A stretch of 64,000 nt of DNA from Candidatus Bathyarchaeota archaeon (GTDB lineage: Archaea > Thermoproteota > Bathyarchaeia > Bathyarchaeales > Bathycorpusculaceae): contig JAOZHZ010000028.1 of NCBI GenBank assembly GCA_026014615.1, forward strand, positions 248,001 through 312,000, read 5' to 3'. Below the pieces are notes generated by a model. That model was not told where the DNA came from. It made no database searches and saw only the letters and a program-made list of their open reading frames with translations. A program made the position numbers and the translations under genes. Below, one piece after another: positions 27,755-38,200 of this stretch. Positions within the stretch are counted from its first letter, which is position 1. Each line of letters opens with the position of its first letter.

Positions 27755-28057
27755 ATGTCAAAACTTGAAAAAAGCAGGAATACGCAACTAGTAGTTAAAG
27801 CGACTCCAGTGAAAGAAATACCTGAAGGAAGAAAAATGGCCAAGATTCCCGAGTACGACGCAGTTTTTAAGTAGATAATCGAAAGCCCTGAAAAGATGTT
27901 TAAGGTCGAAGTTGAGGGTAAAACTGTAAGATCAATGTACGCCCCATTCTCATTTCGCGTTAAAACGTATAACAAGAAAACAGACAGAAAATACAATGCA
28001 GCACTCAGAGTCCGCAACAAAGAAATCTACATCGTCAAGACAGATAAAAAAGATTAG
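27755..28057 (+). pseudogene. Small conserved-looking gene with in-frame TAG
   Basis: ATG 27755 to TAG 28055-28057 would encode 100 codons, with one in-frame TAG at 27872-27874 in EYDAVFK-stop-IIESPEKMFKVEV. The second half continues with coding composition, TVRSMYAPFSFRVKTYNKK, to the normal end. A Glu would fit the position (GAG to TAG). I do not recognise the family; a basic, beta-rich protein seems likely. A short separate frame at 28111-28254 (QCTFCARKFSP) lies between this gene and aIF2-alpha and is not supported. Confidence 0.55.
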
Positions 28058-28276
28058 ACCATAATCATTCTTTTTTCCGAAGACAAACAAAAAGTGGTCT
28101 TAAAGAACAAATGCTTCACGGGAACCGAGTTTACCCTTATCCAAAGAAGAAACCCTTATCTCTTAAGCAGTGCACATTCTGTGCAAGAAAATTTTCACCC
28201 AATTGGAACAACAAGGCTTTGTCTCCCAGACAAATTCCAACGAAAAATGGGTAGAAAATACGAGTGGATGTAAATA

Positions 28277-29065
28277 ATGTCTGAACATAAACCAGAGTGG
28301 CCTGAACCAGGCGACCTCGTAATTGCCACCATCGAAAGCGTAATGGATTACGGAGCCTACGCTAACCTAGACGAATATGGCAAACGCGGTTTTCTTCACA
28401 TTTCCGAGATTTCAAGCGCCCGCATAAGAAAAATCCGCGACTACGTCCGCGAAAAACAAAAAATGGTTCTTAAAGTTCTACGCGTTAACGTCGGAAAAGG
28501 GCATATTGACTTGTCACTTAGGCGGGTTACCAAACGCGAACGAATCGAAAAAATTAAAGCTTGGAAAAAGGACCGAAAAGCTGAAGTGCTTCTGCATGCG
28601 GTGGCTGAAAAAGTCGGTTTATCCAAAGATGAAGTCTACGAAAAGGCGGGGGTTATACTTGAAGAACGATACGGGTTATACGAAGGCTTCGAGAAGGCAA
28701 TTAAAGACGGCCCAGAAGCCCTAACTAAACTTGACATACCAGAAGACATCGCCCAAGCCTTTGCACAAATTGCTGAAGAACGCATCAAAATTAAAATGGT
28801 TAAAGTTAGAGGAACCTTTGAAGTCCGTTGTCCAAAACCTAACGGCGTGAAATGCGTCCAAAACGCGTTCATTGATGCCAAGAAGGCGCAGAAAGCCCGA
28901 GATGCAAAAGTTGAGTTCAGTGTGATTGCGGCTCCTCGATATAGCATGGAAGTTTTAGCGGACAATTGGAAACGTGCCGAGGATGTTCTGGAGAAAGTCG
29001 GTCAAACTGTTGTTGCAAATATTACTAAGGCAGGCGGAAAGGGCTCCTTCAAAAGAGAGAAATAA
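28277..29065 (+). CDS. eif2a: Translation initiation factor aIF2 subunit alpha
   Basis: A 262-residue factor. It binds initiator tRNA-Met together with the gamma subunit in the aIF2 complex. The S1 domain at about 10-85 (GDLVIATIESVMDYGAYANL, GFLHISEISS, VLRVNVGKGHIDLSLRRV) precedes a helical domain and an alpha/beta C-terminal domain (about 175-260) that contacts gamma. Full length for archaea. TAA stop is followed by a run of eight T's at 29080, a likely terminator. The next gene is convergent. Confidence 0.95.
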   Translation: MSEHKPEWPEPGDLVIATIESVMDYGAYANLDEYGKRGFLHISEISSARIRKIRDYVREKQKMVLKVLRVNVGKGHIDLSLRRVTKRERIEKIKAWKKDRKAEVLLHAVAEKVGLSKDEVYEKAGVILEERYGLYEGFEKAIKDGPEALTKLDIPEDIAQAFAQIAEERIKIKMVKVRGTFEVRCPKPNGVKCVQNAFIDAKKAQKARDAKVEFSVIAAPRYSMEVLADNWKRAEDVLEKVGQTVVANITKAGGKGSFKREK

Positions 29066-29075
29066 CTTCAACCAA

Positions 29076-31820
29076 CTAATTTTTTTTCCTAGTTTTGTTT
29101 CTGAAAATTTTTCTTATTTCCTCAGCTATAAGTATAGTACTTGTAACTAGTATTACGCTTATCCAGTCCCAGATTGTGAGGGCTACTGTACCTAATGCGG
29201 TTTGGAAAAACGGCAAATAGGTTGCTAACACCTGAAGAGCAACCGAGGTTACAATGGCTGCAAGCAGGTATTTGTTTTTGAAGAAGCCGATTTTGAAAAC
29301 TGATTTTGTACGTGAGCGGCAGTTTAAAGCGTTGAAAACTTGGAACATGGCTAAGGTTGTGAAACCAAGCGTTTGAGCACGCAGTATATTTCCCATGCTC
29401 CATTCAGTAACAAAGAACCATAGGGTTCCAACCATCATTATTACGCCGACGAACACTGTATTCAACACAATTTCACGGTTGATTATTTTTTCGTCCACGG
29501 CTTTTGGAGGTTCATTCATCACGTCGCCCTCTTTAGGTTCCATCGCCAAAGTCACATCTAAGAGCCCATCAGTTACCAAGTTCACCCAGAGAATCTGTAC
29601 GGGCGTGAAAATCAAGGGAGCAGTGGGCAAAAGCAGAAGTGCTGTTAGAACAGTCATTATTTCTCCAGTGTTTGTAGATATAAGGTATTTGACGACTTTT
29701 TGGATATTTTGGAAAACAACCCGTCCTTCCTCGATAGCGTTAACGATGCTTGCAAAATTATCGTCGGCTAAAACCATGTCAGCTGTTTCTTTGGTTACAT
29801 CGGTTCCTGTAATTCCCATGGAAATACCAATTTGAGCTGCCTTCAACGCAGGGGCATCATTTACCCCGTCCCCAGTCATGGCTACTATGTGACCTCTCCG
29901 CCGCAGTGACTCCACAATTCGGTGCTTATCAGAGGGAGAAACCCGCGCGAAAACAGACGCCTCATTTATCACTTCATCGAGTTCTTCATCGCTAACATCT
30001 CTGATTTCAGCACCGCTGAAAATCTTGGAATTTTCGTCTAAAAGTCCGATCTGTTTAGCTATCGCTTCTGCCGTAAGCTTGTGGTCGCCCGTAGCCATGA
30101 TAACCTTTATTCCAGCTTTTTTGCATCTTCGAACTGCCTCTTTAGCCTCAGGACGAGGGGGGTCTATCATTCCAACAAGACCAATGAAAATAAGTTTGAG
30201 CTTCTTGTTTTGGATTCTTGTTTTGACTTTTTCTGTTTCTTCTTCAGATATGTTTTTTTGGTAAGCCACTGCTAGCACTCGTAAAGCTTGGCTAGCCATA
30301 TCTTCGTTGACAGCTAAAACTTGTTCTTTTATTTTATCTGTTAATCTTCTTTCTTCGCCTTCTAAGTAGACCGCAGAACACATTTCCAGAATCTCTTCTG
30401 GAGCGCCCTTAGCGAAAGCAACAACAGCATCTCCAGATTCTCTGTGGAACGTAACCATATATTTTGTTTTAGAGCTAAAAGGGATCTCATCCGTTCTGGA
30501 GAAATCTTCCTCAAGCTCGTCTTTTCTCAATCCAGCTTTAGCTGCTGCCACTACAAGGGCGCCTTCAGTAGGGTCACCCCGAATCTCCCATTTGTAACCC
30601 GCCTTATCTTCATGGTCTCTAAGCCGAGAATCATTACATAGGGCAACCGTCTGAAGCAGAAGCTGAACAGCAGAGTCTTCGTTCACAGAAATTGGTTTAC
30701 CATCTTCTTTGAAGGTTCCCTCAGGCTCGAAACCAACTCCTGTAACCTCAATGATTCTGTCAAGCAAAAAAAGTTGTCTAACAGTCATCTGGTTTGTGGT
30801 CAACGTCCCCGTTTTATCGGTGCATATAACGGTTGCTGAGCCCAATGTGTCCACCGCTTGAAGTCTTCGGATTATGGCGTTACGGGCAGCCATTCGGTTC
30901 ACACCAATGGCTAAAGTTATAGTTACCACTGCAGGTAGCCCTTCTGGGATTGCTGATATGGCAGCTGCCAAAGCAAACAGAAATATTTCGTAAAAGTCAA
31001 AGCCATAGAGGAGACCAACAATCAGCACAGCAAGGCTTGAAATTAAAGCGAACAGACCAAGCTTTTTTGTTAAGTTGGATATGCGGTATTGAATGGGAGT
31101 CTTCGTTTTTTCGGTTGTCTGTATTAGTTCAGCGATTCCTCCTATCTCCGTAGACATACCCGTTGAGACCACGAGGGCTTTTCCTCTTCCTTGAGTGACA
31201 ATTGTTCCAGAGTACACCATGTTTTCTCGGTCGGCCACTGGCAACGTTGTTTCTAAGGGTCCGCTAGTTTTTCCTACAGGCAACGACTCGCCAGTAAGCA
31301 TAGATTCATCTATTTCCAAATTAATAGCTTCTATAACACGCGCATCCGCAGGAACCTTATCACCCGTATTCAGAAGTATGACGTCACCAGGCACTAATTC
31401 GCTGGTTTTCACCCTGAACTCAATGCAGCCTCGCTTATCTTGGCAATCACGAATCACATCTGCTTCTGAGGCACTAATCGATTTTAAATTTTGAATTGAA
31501 GTCTCAGCTTTATACTCTTGGAAAAACCCGATCAGTGTGTTGAAAATAATGACTATAGCAATAACTAACGTATCAATAATGTGTCCTAAATACAACGAAA
31601 GTAAAGCAGCTGCAAGAAGCACGCCAACCAATGGATTCTTTAGCTGAGCAAAAAGCAGCGTCCACCAACTAACCTTTTTTTCCTCTATTAACGTGTTTGG
31701 ACCATAATGGTCAAGCCTTTTTTTTGCTTCAGCTATAGACAGCCCCGTTTCGCTGCTTTCAAGTCTGCTAAAGGACTCTTCAACCCCTAAGTTATACCAA
31801 TTTGGCTCTTCTTCATTCAT
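29076..31820 (-). CDS. P-type cation-transporting ATPase (P2A, Ca2+/Mn2+-type)
   Basis: A 914-residue membrane pump. The phosphorylation site DKTGTLT (Asp335), TGES, KGAPEEI and the hinge MTGDGVNDAPALK are intact. Ten membrane helices are expected. M4 has PEGLP, M5 has TNTGE, and M6 has NLVTDG, matching the SERCA site-II ligands Glu309, Asn796 and Asp800. The helix-8 position of SERCA Glu908 appears to be replaced by a basic residue (NCRSRTKS), as expected for a one-ion pump of the PMR1/SPCA type. The cation is inferred, not proven. Stand-alone gene convergent with aIF2-alpha. Confidence 0.92.
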   Translation of the reverse strand: MNEEEPNWYNLGVEESFSRLESSETGLSIAEAKKRLDHYGPNTLIEEKKVSWWTLLFAQLKNPLVGVLLAAALLSLYLGHIIDTLVIAIVIIFNTLIGFFQEYKAETSIQNLKSISASEADVIRDCQDKRGCIEFRVKTSELVPGDVILLNTGDKVPADARVIEAINLEIDESMLTGESLPVGKTSGPLETTLPVADRENMVYSGTIVTQGRGKALVVSTGMSTEIGGIAELIQTTEKTKTPIQYRISNLTKKLGLFALISSLAVLIVGLLYGFDFYEIFLFALAAAISAIPEGLPAVVTITLAIGVNRMAARNAIIRRLQAVDTLGSATVICTDKTGTLTTNQMTVRQLFLLDRIIEVTGVGFEPEGTFKEDGKPISVNEDSAVQLLLQTVALCNDSRLRDHEDKAGYKWEIRGDPTEGALVVAAAKAGLRKDELEEDFSRTDEIPFSSKTKYMVTFHRESGDAVVAFAKGAPEEILEMCSAVYLEGEERRLTDKIKEQVLAVNEDMASQALRVLAVAYQKNISEEETEKVKTRIQNKKLKLIFIGLVGMIDPPRPEAKEAVRRCKKAGIKVIMATGDHKLTAEAIAKQIGLLDENSKIFSGAEIRDVSDEELDEVINEASVFARVSPSDKHRIVESLRRRGHIVAMTGDGVNDAPALKAAQIGISMGITGTDVTKETADMVLADDNFASIVNAIEEGRVVFQNIQKVVKYLISTNTGEIMTVLTALLLLPTAPLIFTPVQILWVNLVTDGLLDVTLAMEPKEGDVMNEPPKAVDEKIINREIVLNTVFVGVIMMVGTLWFFVTEWSMGNILRAQTLGFTTLAMFQVFNALNCRSRTKSVFKIGFFKNKYLLAAIVTSVALQVLATYLPFFQTALGTVALTIWDWISVILVTSTILIAEEIRKIFRNKTRKKN

Positions 31821-32131
31821 GGTTTAAACCCTCTGAAAAGGAAAAGGCATCTGAAGCACCAACAGATACTCACATAACACACTGAGAACATCGCTGACTA
31901 CTAAGAATCAAACTTCTTTGTGCGCCTAATAATCTTATAATCTATTAATGAGTGTTATGCATTCGTTCTAACTTCATGTTAAAAATGAAAACAATACCCT
32001 TAAATCTATTTCAGTTCCGTATTGAAAATACGTTTTCACTTAGAAAGGTTCCGAAAGCCTTGGACCAAAACAAAAAAGATGTTGCTGAAAGGCAAAACTG
32101 TCCGTTGAAAAACGTTCAGCATTACCTAAAC
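31821..32131. other. Intergenic region, no gene seen
   Basis: 310 nt between the start of the ATPase gene and the end of the superoxide reductase gene. AT-rich near 31930-31950, which may hold the ATPase promoter. A plus-strand open frame across the region antisense to the reductase has no ribosome site and is treated as a shadow. Confidence 0.4.
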
Positions 32132-32524
32132 TTAGTCCACTTTGATTTGTTTGGAGTACTGCCAGAGACCGTGTATGTTGCACAGCGAAACCGCGATTAT
32201 CGTGCCTGGCTTGCTGGTTTTCATCCATGCCGTTACCTTGTGATGAGTGTAAACCGTGCTGGTGTCGGGTCCTTTAACTGAGGCTCCGTGACTGTTGAAT
32301 GCGAATTTACCTATTTGGCAAGGGAATTTTTCTCCTTCGGGAAGGAAGTAAAGCGATATCCAGCATATGTGATGTGCAGTTGTGTTAGGGTGCGCAACCT
32401 CTTTGCCTATAGCTACGGTGACTTCGAAGAACTTGTCTGCTTTGACAGAGTCTGGGCATTCAACTACTGGCACGTGTTTCTCGGATTTCCAATCTGATTC
32501 CTGAATCAATTCACTAATCTTCAT
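32132..32524 (-). CDS. Class II superoxide reductase (neelaredoxin-type)
   Basis: A 130-residue enzyme that reduces superoxide to hydrogen peroxide using an Fe(His)4(Cys) centre. The expected iron ligands are visible: Glu15 and His17 (SEKHVPV), His45 and His51 (AHPNTTAHH), and Cys115 and His118 (CNIHGLW). There is no N-terminal desulforedoxin domain, so it is a one-iron form. ATG 32524 is chosen because GGAGGTGA is five bases upstream; a longer open frame is not part of the family. Confidence 0.93.
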   Translation of the reverse strand: MKISELIQESDWKSEKHVPVVECPDSVKADKFFEVTVAIGKEVAHPNTTAHHICWISLYFLPEGEKFPCQIGKFAFNSHGASVKGPDTSTVYTHHKVTAWMKTSKPGTIIAVSLCNIHGLWQYSKQIKVD

Positions 32525-32898
32525 TATTTCACCTCCACAGGCTTCGATGGCGTTAAGGTTACTTTGGGTTAACTTCAGTTTCTTCCAGAAGATGCCCAAA
32601 CATTACCTCGCGGCAGTCATAAACGTGGATTAATACTCTTTAGAGAGAAGGTTTCACAAATATATCTTGTTTCCCCTTCTTCTCACTAATAGACACGGAA
32701 AGAACCCTGCAAAGCCACGGTTACTAAGCAAATTTTTTCAAAAGGTGCTCATAAAAATTCGAAACCATTTTTTGATAGACAAAGTAGGATAAATAAACTG
32801 AATAAGTTATAGCGTACTGGTGTTTGGCAGGTTTTGAGTGGTCAATACTTTTTTATTTACTAACCTTAAATATGGGTGTCAGAGTTTATGGTGATGCA
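32525..32898. other. Intergenic region with divergent promoters
   Basis: About 370 nt. The left edge holds the reductase ribosome site. The right half has an AT-rich TATA-like stretch (TTTTTTATTTAC near 32845) upstream of the gene at 32899. No gene seen. Confidence 0.4.
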
Positions 32899-33279
32899 AT
32901 GTCTGTTAAGCAGTTGCTTACTTTCAAAAAGGCAGTTGGCATATTGGTGATTGCAGCTTTAGCGGTTGCTATAACCGTTTTGGCAGCCCCCTCTCTTGTG
33001 TCCTTTTTTGAAGGGTCATCAGACGAATCGGAATGCACCACTTTGAACTTGGCTTTATTTCAATCAGTTAACTACAGCCATGGAGACACTCAGTACGTGT
33101 TTAGTTACCGCTCCGCAGTTGCAGGTCAACAAAACCTGTTCTATTTAACTTCTGGGGACCAAACGCGAAGCTTCCTAGCCCTCACAGGAGCTACTTATAC
33201 TGACTTAGGACTAGAAATCAAGGTGTCCGTAGCTAACGAAGGACTCATAGTTTTAATGGTGAAACCATCAGCAGCGTAG
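32899..33279 (+). CDS. Membrane-anchored small surface protein
   Basis: About 126 residues. One hydrophobic helix (about 14-35, VGILVIAALAVAITVLAAPS) follows a basic N-terminus, then a beta-rich external domain (TLNLALFQSVNYS, TQYVFSYRSAVAG). Function unknown. ATG 32899 has GGTGATG just upstream; an earlier in-frame TTG start would add an unlikely segment. The 3' end overlaps the end of the convergent mscS gene by 35 nt. Confidence 0.6.
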   Translation: MSVKQLLTFKKAVGILVIAALAVAITVLAAPSLVSFFEGSSDESECTTLNLALFQSVNYSHGDTQYVFSYRSAVAGQQNLFYLTSGDQTRSFLALTGATYTDLGLEIKVSVANEGLIVLMVKPSAA

Positions 33280-34144
33280 ACGAAAAAGCCCTGCAGCTTT
33301 GAGTTGCTTGCGCAATTAGCTTGGCAAGATTCATTTTTTTTGGTTCAAGAAATTCTTTACGCATCACGGCGGGAAGCGGAGGTAAAATCTTTTCCTCAGT
33401 GAACTCTTTCTTCACAAGCTCTGTAACCTCGGATTTGATGAACTCTCCATTTTCGGCGTTGTCAACCCAAAATAACGCTTCAACTTCAGTTGTCCACTCT
33501 TTATCTCGAACAAGGAACCGAAGTTCTCGCTTACGTTTCTCATCAACCACAACATGCTTGTAGTTAAGCAGCACTTTACGAATTACGTTTTTAACCAGAG
33601 AAACCTCAAAAATGTAGTCAACGGCAAAAACCAGCGTAACAACTGTTTCCTTGCCGCCTCCAGTTAGGTTAACTATGCGTTCTTTGAGTACGACCGAGTT
33701 GGGGATGATTATCATGTTGCGGTCGTAGGTTTTCAGAGTCGTGGTTCGTAAACTCAGTTCGGTGACGACGCCCTTCATTTCGCCCACGGCAATGACGTCG
33801 CCGATTTTGTAGGTTTTACCTGAGAATATTAGTAGCCCTGAAACCCAGTTTTCAATAATATCTTTCAAGGCAAACCCAATGACTAATGCCCCTACGCCCA
33901 ATCCTGCTAGTATGCCTGTTATGTCAACATTAAACGTCCACAGGATCAAAACCAGCGCGATTGAGTAACTGAATATTTGAACAAACCGTTGAATGTTAGA
34001 GAGTATTCTTTTTCTGTCTGGGTTTTTTTCGTCAACTATTGTTAGCATTACTCGGTTGACGGCTTTTACGAGAATTACGGCAACGGCAGCTATCAATAAG
34101 GAAGTGAGAATCTGAACTGGAAGCGCAGGGTCAAGTTCAACCAT
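33245..34144 (-). CDS. mscS: Small-conductance mechanosensitive channel (MscS family)
   Basis: About 299 residues. Three membrane helices, then the pore-lining helix with a Gly/Ala pattern (GILAGLGVGALVIGFALKDI), the beta domain (KTYKIGDVIAVGEMKGVVTELSLRTT split into strands) and a C-terminal alpha/beta domain, as in MscS. Opens on membrane tension. GTG 34180 is an alternative start, but ATG 34144 fits the family N-terminus better. Convergent overlap with the small surface protein at the 3' end. Confidence 0.88.
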   Translation of the reverse strand: MVELDPALPVQILTSLLIAAVAVILVKAVNRVMLTIVDEKNPDRKRILSNIQRFVQIFSYSIALVLILWTFNVDITGILAGLGVGALVIGFALKDIIENWVSGLLIFSGKTYKIGDVIAVGEMKGVVTELSLRTTTLKTYDRNMIIIPNSVVLKERIVNLTGGGKETVVTLVFAVDYIFEVSLVKNVIRKVLLNYKHVVVDEKRKRELRFLVRDKEWTTEVEALFWVDNAENGEFIKSEVTELVKKEFTEEKILPPLPAVMRKEFLEPKKMNLAKLIAQATQSCRAFSSTLLMVSPLKL

Positions 34145-34362
34145 CTTTGCATCACATTGGTGAGCGTTTTCGTAGGGCACACTCAGATTGTTTAACCTTG
34201 TATAAATGAATGCCCTATTTTTTCATCATTTGTATGCTAACAGGCAAAGATTTGATGTGCGAAACCGAGTTGGAAATCTGCTTAGCTCCAGTTTGCAAGA
34301 AGTATTAAATCAATTCCTCAGGTAGATAGGAGCTACATCATGAATAAGGGGACATTTGAAAA

Positions 34363-34734
34363 ATGGTTAGAAGGTCAATATTTAATCAGATATTTAGAGA
34401 AATGCAGAACATCCATCTACGTCTTGACGACCTCGAAAACAGCATGTCAAGCTGGAATCCGCAGCCGATGGAAATCAGCGAATCCAAATTAATCGCTTTA
34501 CCTGACCACCTTCGACGGACATATCTGGTTGTTGTTTCCAAAGGCGAATGCAGCGCCATTCACGTCTCGAACCAGACTGGGCGATGCCGTGCTATTGAAA
34601 GCAACTATCTCAACCAATTATCACGTATGGGCTGGCTGAACAAGCGTCGCGTTTGTAAAACCACGCATTTCCGTGCAGTCTCAGAAAAGATGCTTAGAAA
34701 CACTGAAGATGAAACGGAAGACTTGCTTGCCTAA
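34363..34734 (+). CDS. Winged-helix-like regulator, 123 residues
   Basis: A coiled N-terminal helix (FREMQNIHLRLDDLENSM) precedes a winged-helix-like region: LIALPDHLRRTYLVVVSKGE, ATHVSNQTG-like recognition part (SAIHVSNQTGRCRAIESNYL) and wing (MGWLNKRRVCKTTHFRAV). The C-terminus is acidic. Probably a MarR/ArsR-like transcription regulator with an unknown target. Alone on its strand, upstream of the broken MazG-like gene. Confidence 0.65.
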   Translation: MVRRSIFNQIFREMQNIHLRLDDLENSMSSWNPQPMEISESKLIALPDHLRRTYLVVVSKGECSAIHVSNQTGRCRAIESNYLNQLSRMGWLNKRRVCKTTHFRAVSEKMLRNTEDETEDLLA

Positions 34735-34841
34735 TGTGCCTAATAAGCAAAGCCACCGTAGGGGACCTGTAGGCGGCTAAGAGGAGCCTGCACAGTTACC
34801 GTTAAAAGCATCCGCAAAACTATAGTCTGCTGGTGACTTGA

Positions 34842-35189
34842 ATGGGTTCCCCGCCATTATCTCTTGAGGCTGTCCAGAAAGCCGTGGATGATTGGATTAA
34901 CCAATTTGAGGAGGGTTACTGGCCGCCTTTGTCGATGCTTGCCGCCGTGGTTGAAGAGGCAGGCGAGTTGGCAAGGTAAATCAACGACCGCGAAGGCTTC
35001 AAGAAGAAACGTGTACCTGAAGACGGCGCTTTGGGGTTGGAGCTTGCCGACTTGCTTTTCAGTTTGGTCTGCATTGCAAACTACTACAATGTTGATTTGG
35101 CTGAAGCCTTCAAGGCGGTGCTGGAAAAATATTCAAAGCGTGATATGGAACGTTGGACAAAAAAGAAAGGGGCATCGACGCCGACCTAA
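34842..35189 (+). pseudogene. MazG-like nucleotide pyrophosphohydrolase with in-frame TAA
   Basis: The frame from ATG 34842 to TAA 35187-35189 would encode 115 codons of a MazG-like protein. It reads MLAAVVEEAGELAR, then TAA 34977-34979, and continues INDREGFKKK and LGLELADLLFSLVCIANYY in the same frame. EEAGELA and ELADLLF are the metal-binding EExxE/ExxD motifs, so the stop splits the active site. In homologues the stop position is commonly Glu (GAA to TAA, one change). Likely inactive unless read through. Confidence 0.75.
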
Positions 35190-35264
35190 GTTTCGATAAA
35201 CAGATTGGCTCGCTGCCCAACTCTTTAACTAACTGTGGCCTCAAAAAGAAGAGGGGACAGTTCT

Positions 35265-38200
35265 TTACCGTTTCTTGAGGAAAACCACCGTAGCTACACC
35301 TATCGCTGATGCCGCTGTTACGCCTGCTATAACGTAGATTACCCAAGAGGGCAAAGAATCCGTATTGTTCTCGTTAGGTGTGGGTGTTGGTGTTTGCGTA
35401 GGTGAAGTGGGACTGGCGGAAGGTGTCGATGTGGGTTGATGCGTTTGGTTAGGTGAACTTGTCGGTGTCGGAGAAGGCGTAGGAGTAGTAGTTAGTGTAG
35501 GTGTAGGTGATGGTGTTGGGGTAGGTGATGGTGTTGGTGTGGGTGTTGCAGTTGCCTTAGGGGTGGCTGACGGTGTCGGTGTAGGTGTAACTTTGGTGAA
35601 CGATGCTACTATGGTGTGGGATTCAGCGATTGGGCTGAACGTGTAAGTGCTTTCCGCTATGTTGTCAAGGACTGATTTTCCATCGACCCGAACATCTAAG
35701 ATAGTATAGCCCGCATCTGGGACCAAGGTGAAGCTGGGTTTTTCGCCAAAATTAACTGAAACGTTTCCAAAGGAAGAAATTTGACCGCCAGAACCCTCAA
35801 CCGAAGCTGTGATGGTGAAGTTCGTAAGTTCGAATGATGCGGATATGGTATGTGACTCAGTTATGTTGCTGAAAGTCCAGTTGACTACTGCACCTTGTGG
35901 AACTCCGTCGACGGTGACGTTTGAGATGGTATACCCTGTGTTTGGTTTTATGGTGAAGGTTTGGTTGCTGCTGTAGGTGACGTTTACTGAACCGCTTGGG
36001 CTGACTGCGCCGTCTGCGCTTGCTGTTGCATTGATTATGTAGGTGTTGATTGCGAAGGTTGCGGATATGTTGTGGGCTGTTTGCACGTTGCTGAACTGGT
36101 ATGTGGTAACGGCGCCGACTGATTTGCCGTCCACCAGAACATCAACTACATGGTAGCCCCCGTTAGGCTTTATGGTGAAGCTTTGGCTACTTCCAGAACT
36201 CACCTTAACTGCACCTGAGGGACTAATTGTTCCGTTAGCGGTTTCTAAGACTGTGATTGTGTATTTAGGTGGAGCAGCAGGTGGCGGTACGTATGGTGTT
36301 CCTCCGCCGGTTGATTTGAAGTTAGCTTGCAAAGTGCCGGGTCCATTGAGGGTTGCAGTTGTAGAAGCTGCCGAAGGTGACGCTATGGTTATGTCTCCCG
36401 TTTTAGTCCACGATTCAAATTTGTATCCAGAGTTAGCCGTTGCCGATACTGGTAGGTCTCCAGCATTTACCCACACGTCAGTGCCTGAGGGAGTGGTTGT
36501 TCCAGTAGAGGAGGGATTGACGTTGAACGTTACCTGATACTGGGTTTGGTAGGTTATGCTTTGGGTGGTTTGTGATGGAACCTCAATTGTTCCCGATGTT
36601 ATGGATGCCTTGTATCTGACGCCTGCTTCGCCTGATACGTCGGTTGAAGTGCTCCATGGGTAGCTTCCTTCTTCTACATCGCTGAACACAATGGTGGATG
36701 ACGTTGAACTCTTCGTTTCTTCTTTGAACGTTACACTCCACAATGTTTCAGAGGGCAACCCTTCTTGTGCGAAGGTAACTTGATAAACCTCCGCAACCGC
36801 TTTAACCTGAACCTCAATCACGTTTGAAGCTTTTGTCATTTCGGCTTGGTCTGTAACCTGCAGTTTAAACCGCCAAAGTCCCGCCGCAGTGGAAGCGTCA
36901 GTATGGAACGCATACGTTTCTGAGGTTGCACCCCATATAGGCGCGAAGTTGTCCGAGTCAGGAGCTTTTACCCACCACCGATATGCATAAGGTAAGCTGC
37001 CGCCTGAAAGGTCTGTAACGGTTAGCGTGGAGCTTTGACCTTGGTCTACGGTTTCAGATGAGGCTGAAATTGTAGGGGCGCTCAATTCCGTGTTCACTGT
37101 GCCTAAGGCGGTGTTAGATGTGGCTGTATCTGAATCGCCGTCGCTTACTATGACATAAATTGCGTAATCACCTACCACGATAGGTGAAAACTCGAAATTT
37201 GAAGTGGTCACATCTGAGAGTTTCTCGTCGTTTAGGTACCATTCATACGAGTAGGGTGATGTACCTCCAAAAACAAAGGCGTTAAATGTTCGACTTTGAC
37301 CCACATCCAATGGTCCTCCCGTAGGTATCACAGAAACAGACAACTTATCGTCTGCAGGGTACACCATTAAAGATGCAGCTGAACTACTAAGGGTATCTGG
37401 GGCGTATTTGCTGTCGCCGTTGTACACTGCCCTAAGCAAGTGTATGCCAAATGTTGGAGGTGTATAGGAGGCGGAGGCTAAGCCGTCCCCGTCTAAAGGT
37501 TTGTCGAAAGCAAATGTGCTCCATGTGGAGCCGTCGTCGGTTGAAACTTGAAAATTAACGAAACCTTGGGGGGTATCTTCTGAGCCAGAAACAGTAACAG
37601 TCGCAGTCACGGGGGTATCTACGGTGACCGAGTCGGCGCTTAAGGTAGGAGCAGACACTTCAGCGATGAGGGTGTTGGAAGCGTATGTAGCAGTTAAAGT
37701 ATGGTCAGACTGGACATCAGTGAAGCTTACCGTTTGACCCGCAGGTGAAGTAACTTCTACCTGCTTAGAATCCACCGTTATACTTTCGATATGGTAGCCG
37801 TTATCGGGTTTTATTAGGAAATCTTGGCTGCCTCCGTAAAAGACCGTTGTTGTTCCCGGAATAATCTTTCCAGAGGCGCTTTGAGTAACAGCTATTGTAT
37901 AGAGGTTAGGTTCAAAGAATGCAGCAATCTTGTGCTGCACCTCAGGGTCTTGCGGTAACAAAGTCAACGGGTTGTCTCGTATAAAGAAGATGTCGTCGTA
38001 AGCCCAACCATCAAAGTAACAGCCTTCATCAGGGGTTGCTGAAATCGTTAAAGACCCATCGACGTTGAGTTGCCCAGGTGGGGGGTCAATTACGCCGCCA
38101 AATGAATCATGTATCTCAATTGACACAGACCAAGTTTGAGGTCCCGGGACCAGTTGTGCCATTTCACGAATCATTCCCCAATTCAAATATGCAGGGCTTC

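Noticed and set aside
25925-27874. Genome-wide reassignment of TAG to pyrrolysine
   Set aside because: TAG is used as the normal stop of several intact genes here (for example ends at 3056, 10053 and 11009), a TAA lesion shows the same pattern, and no pyl gene is in the window.
28111-28254. 47-codon frame (QCTFCARKF) just before aIF2-alpha
   Set aside because: Only one Cys pair and an odd C-terminus; no ribosome site, so not called.
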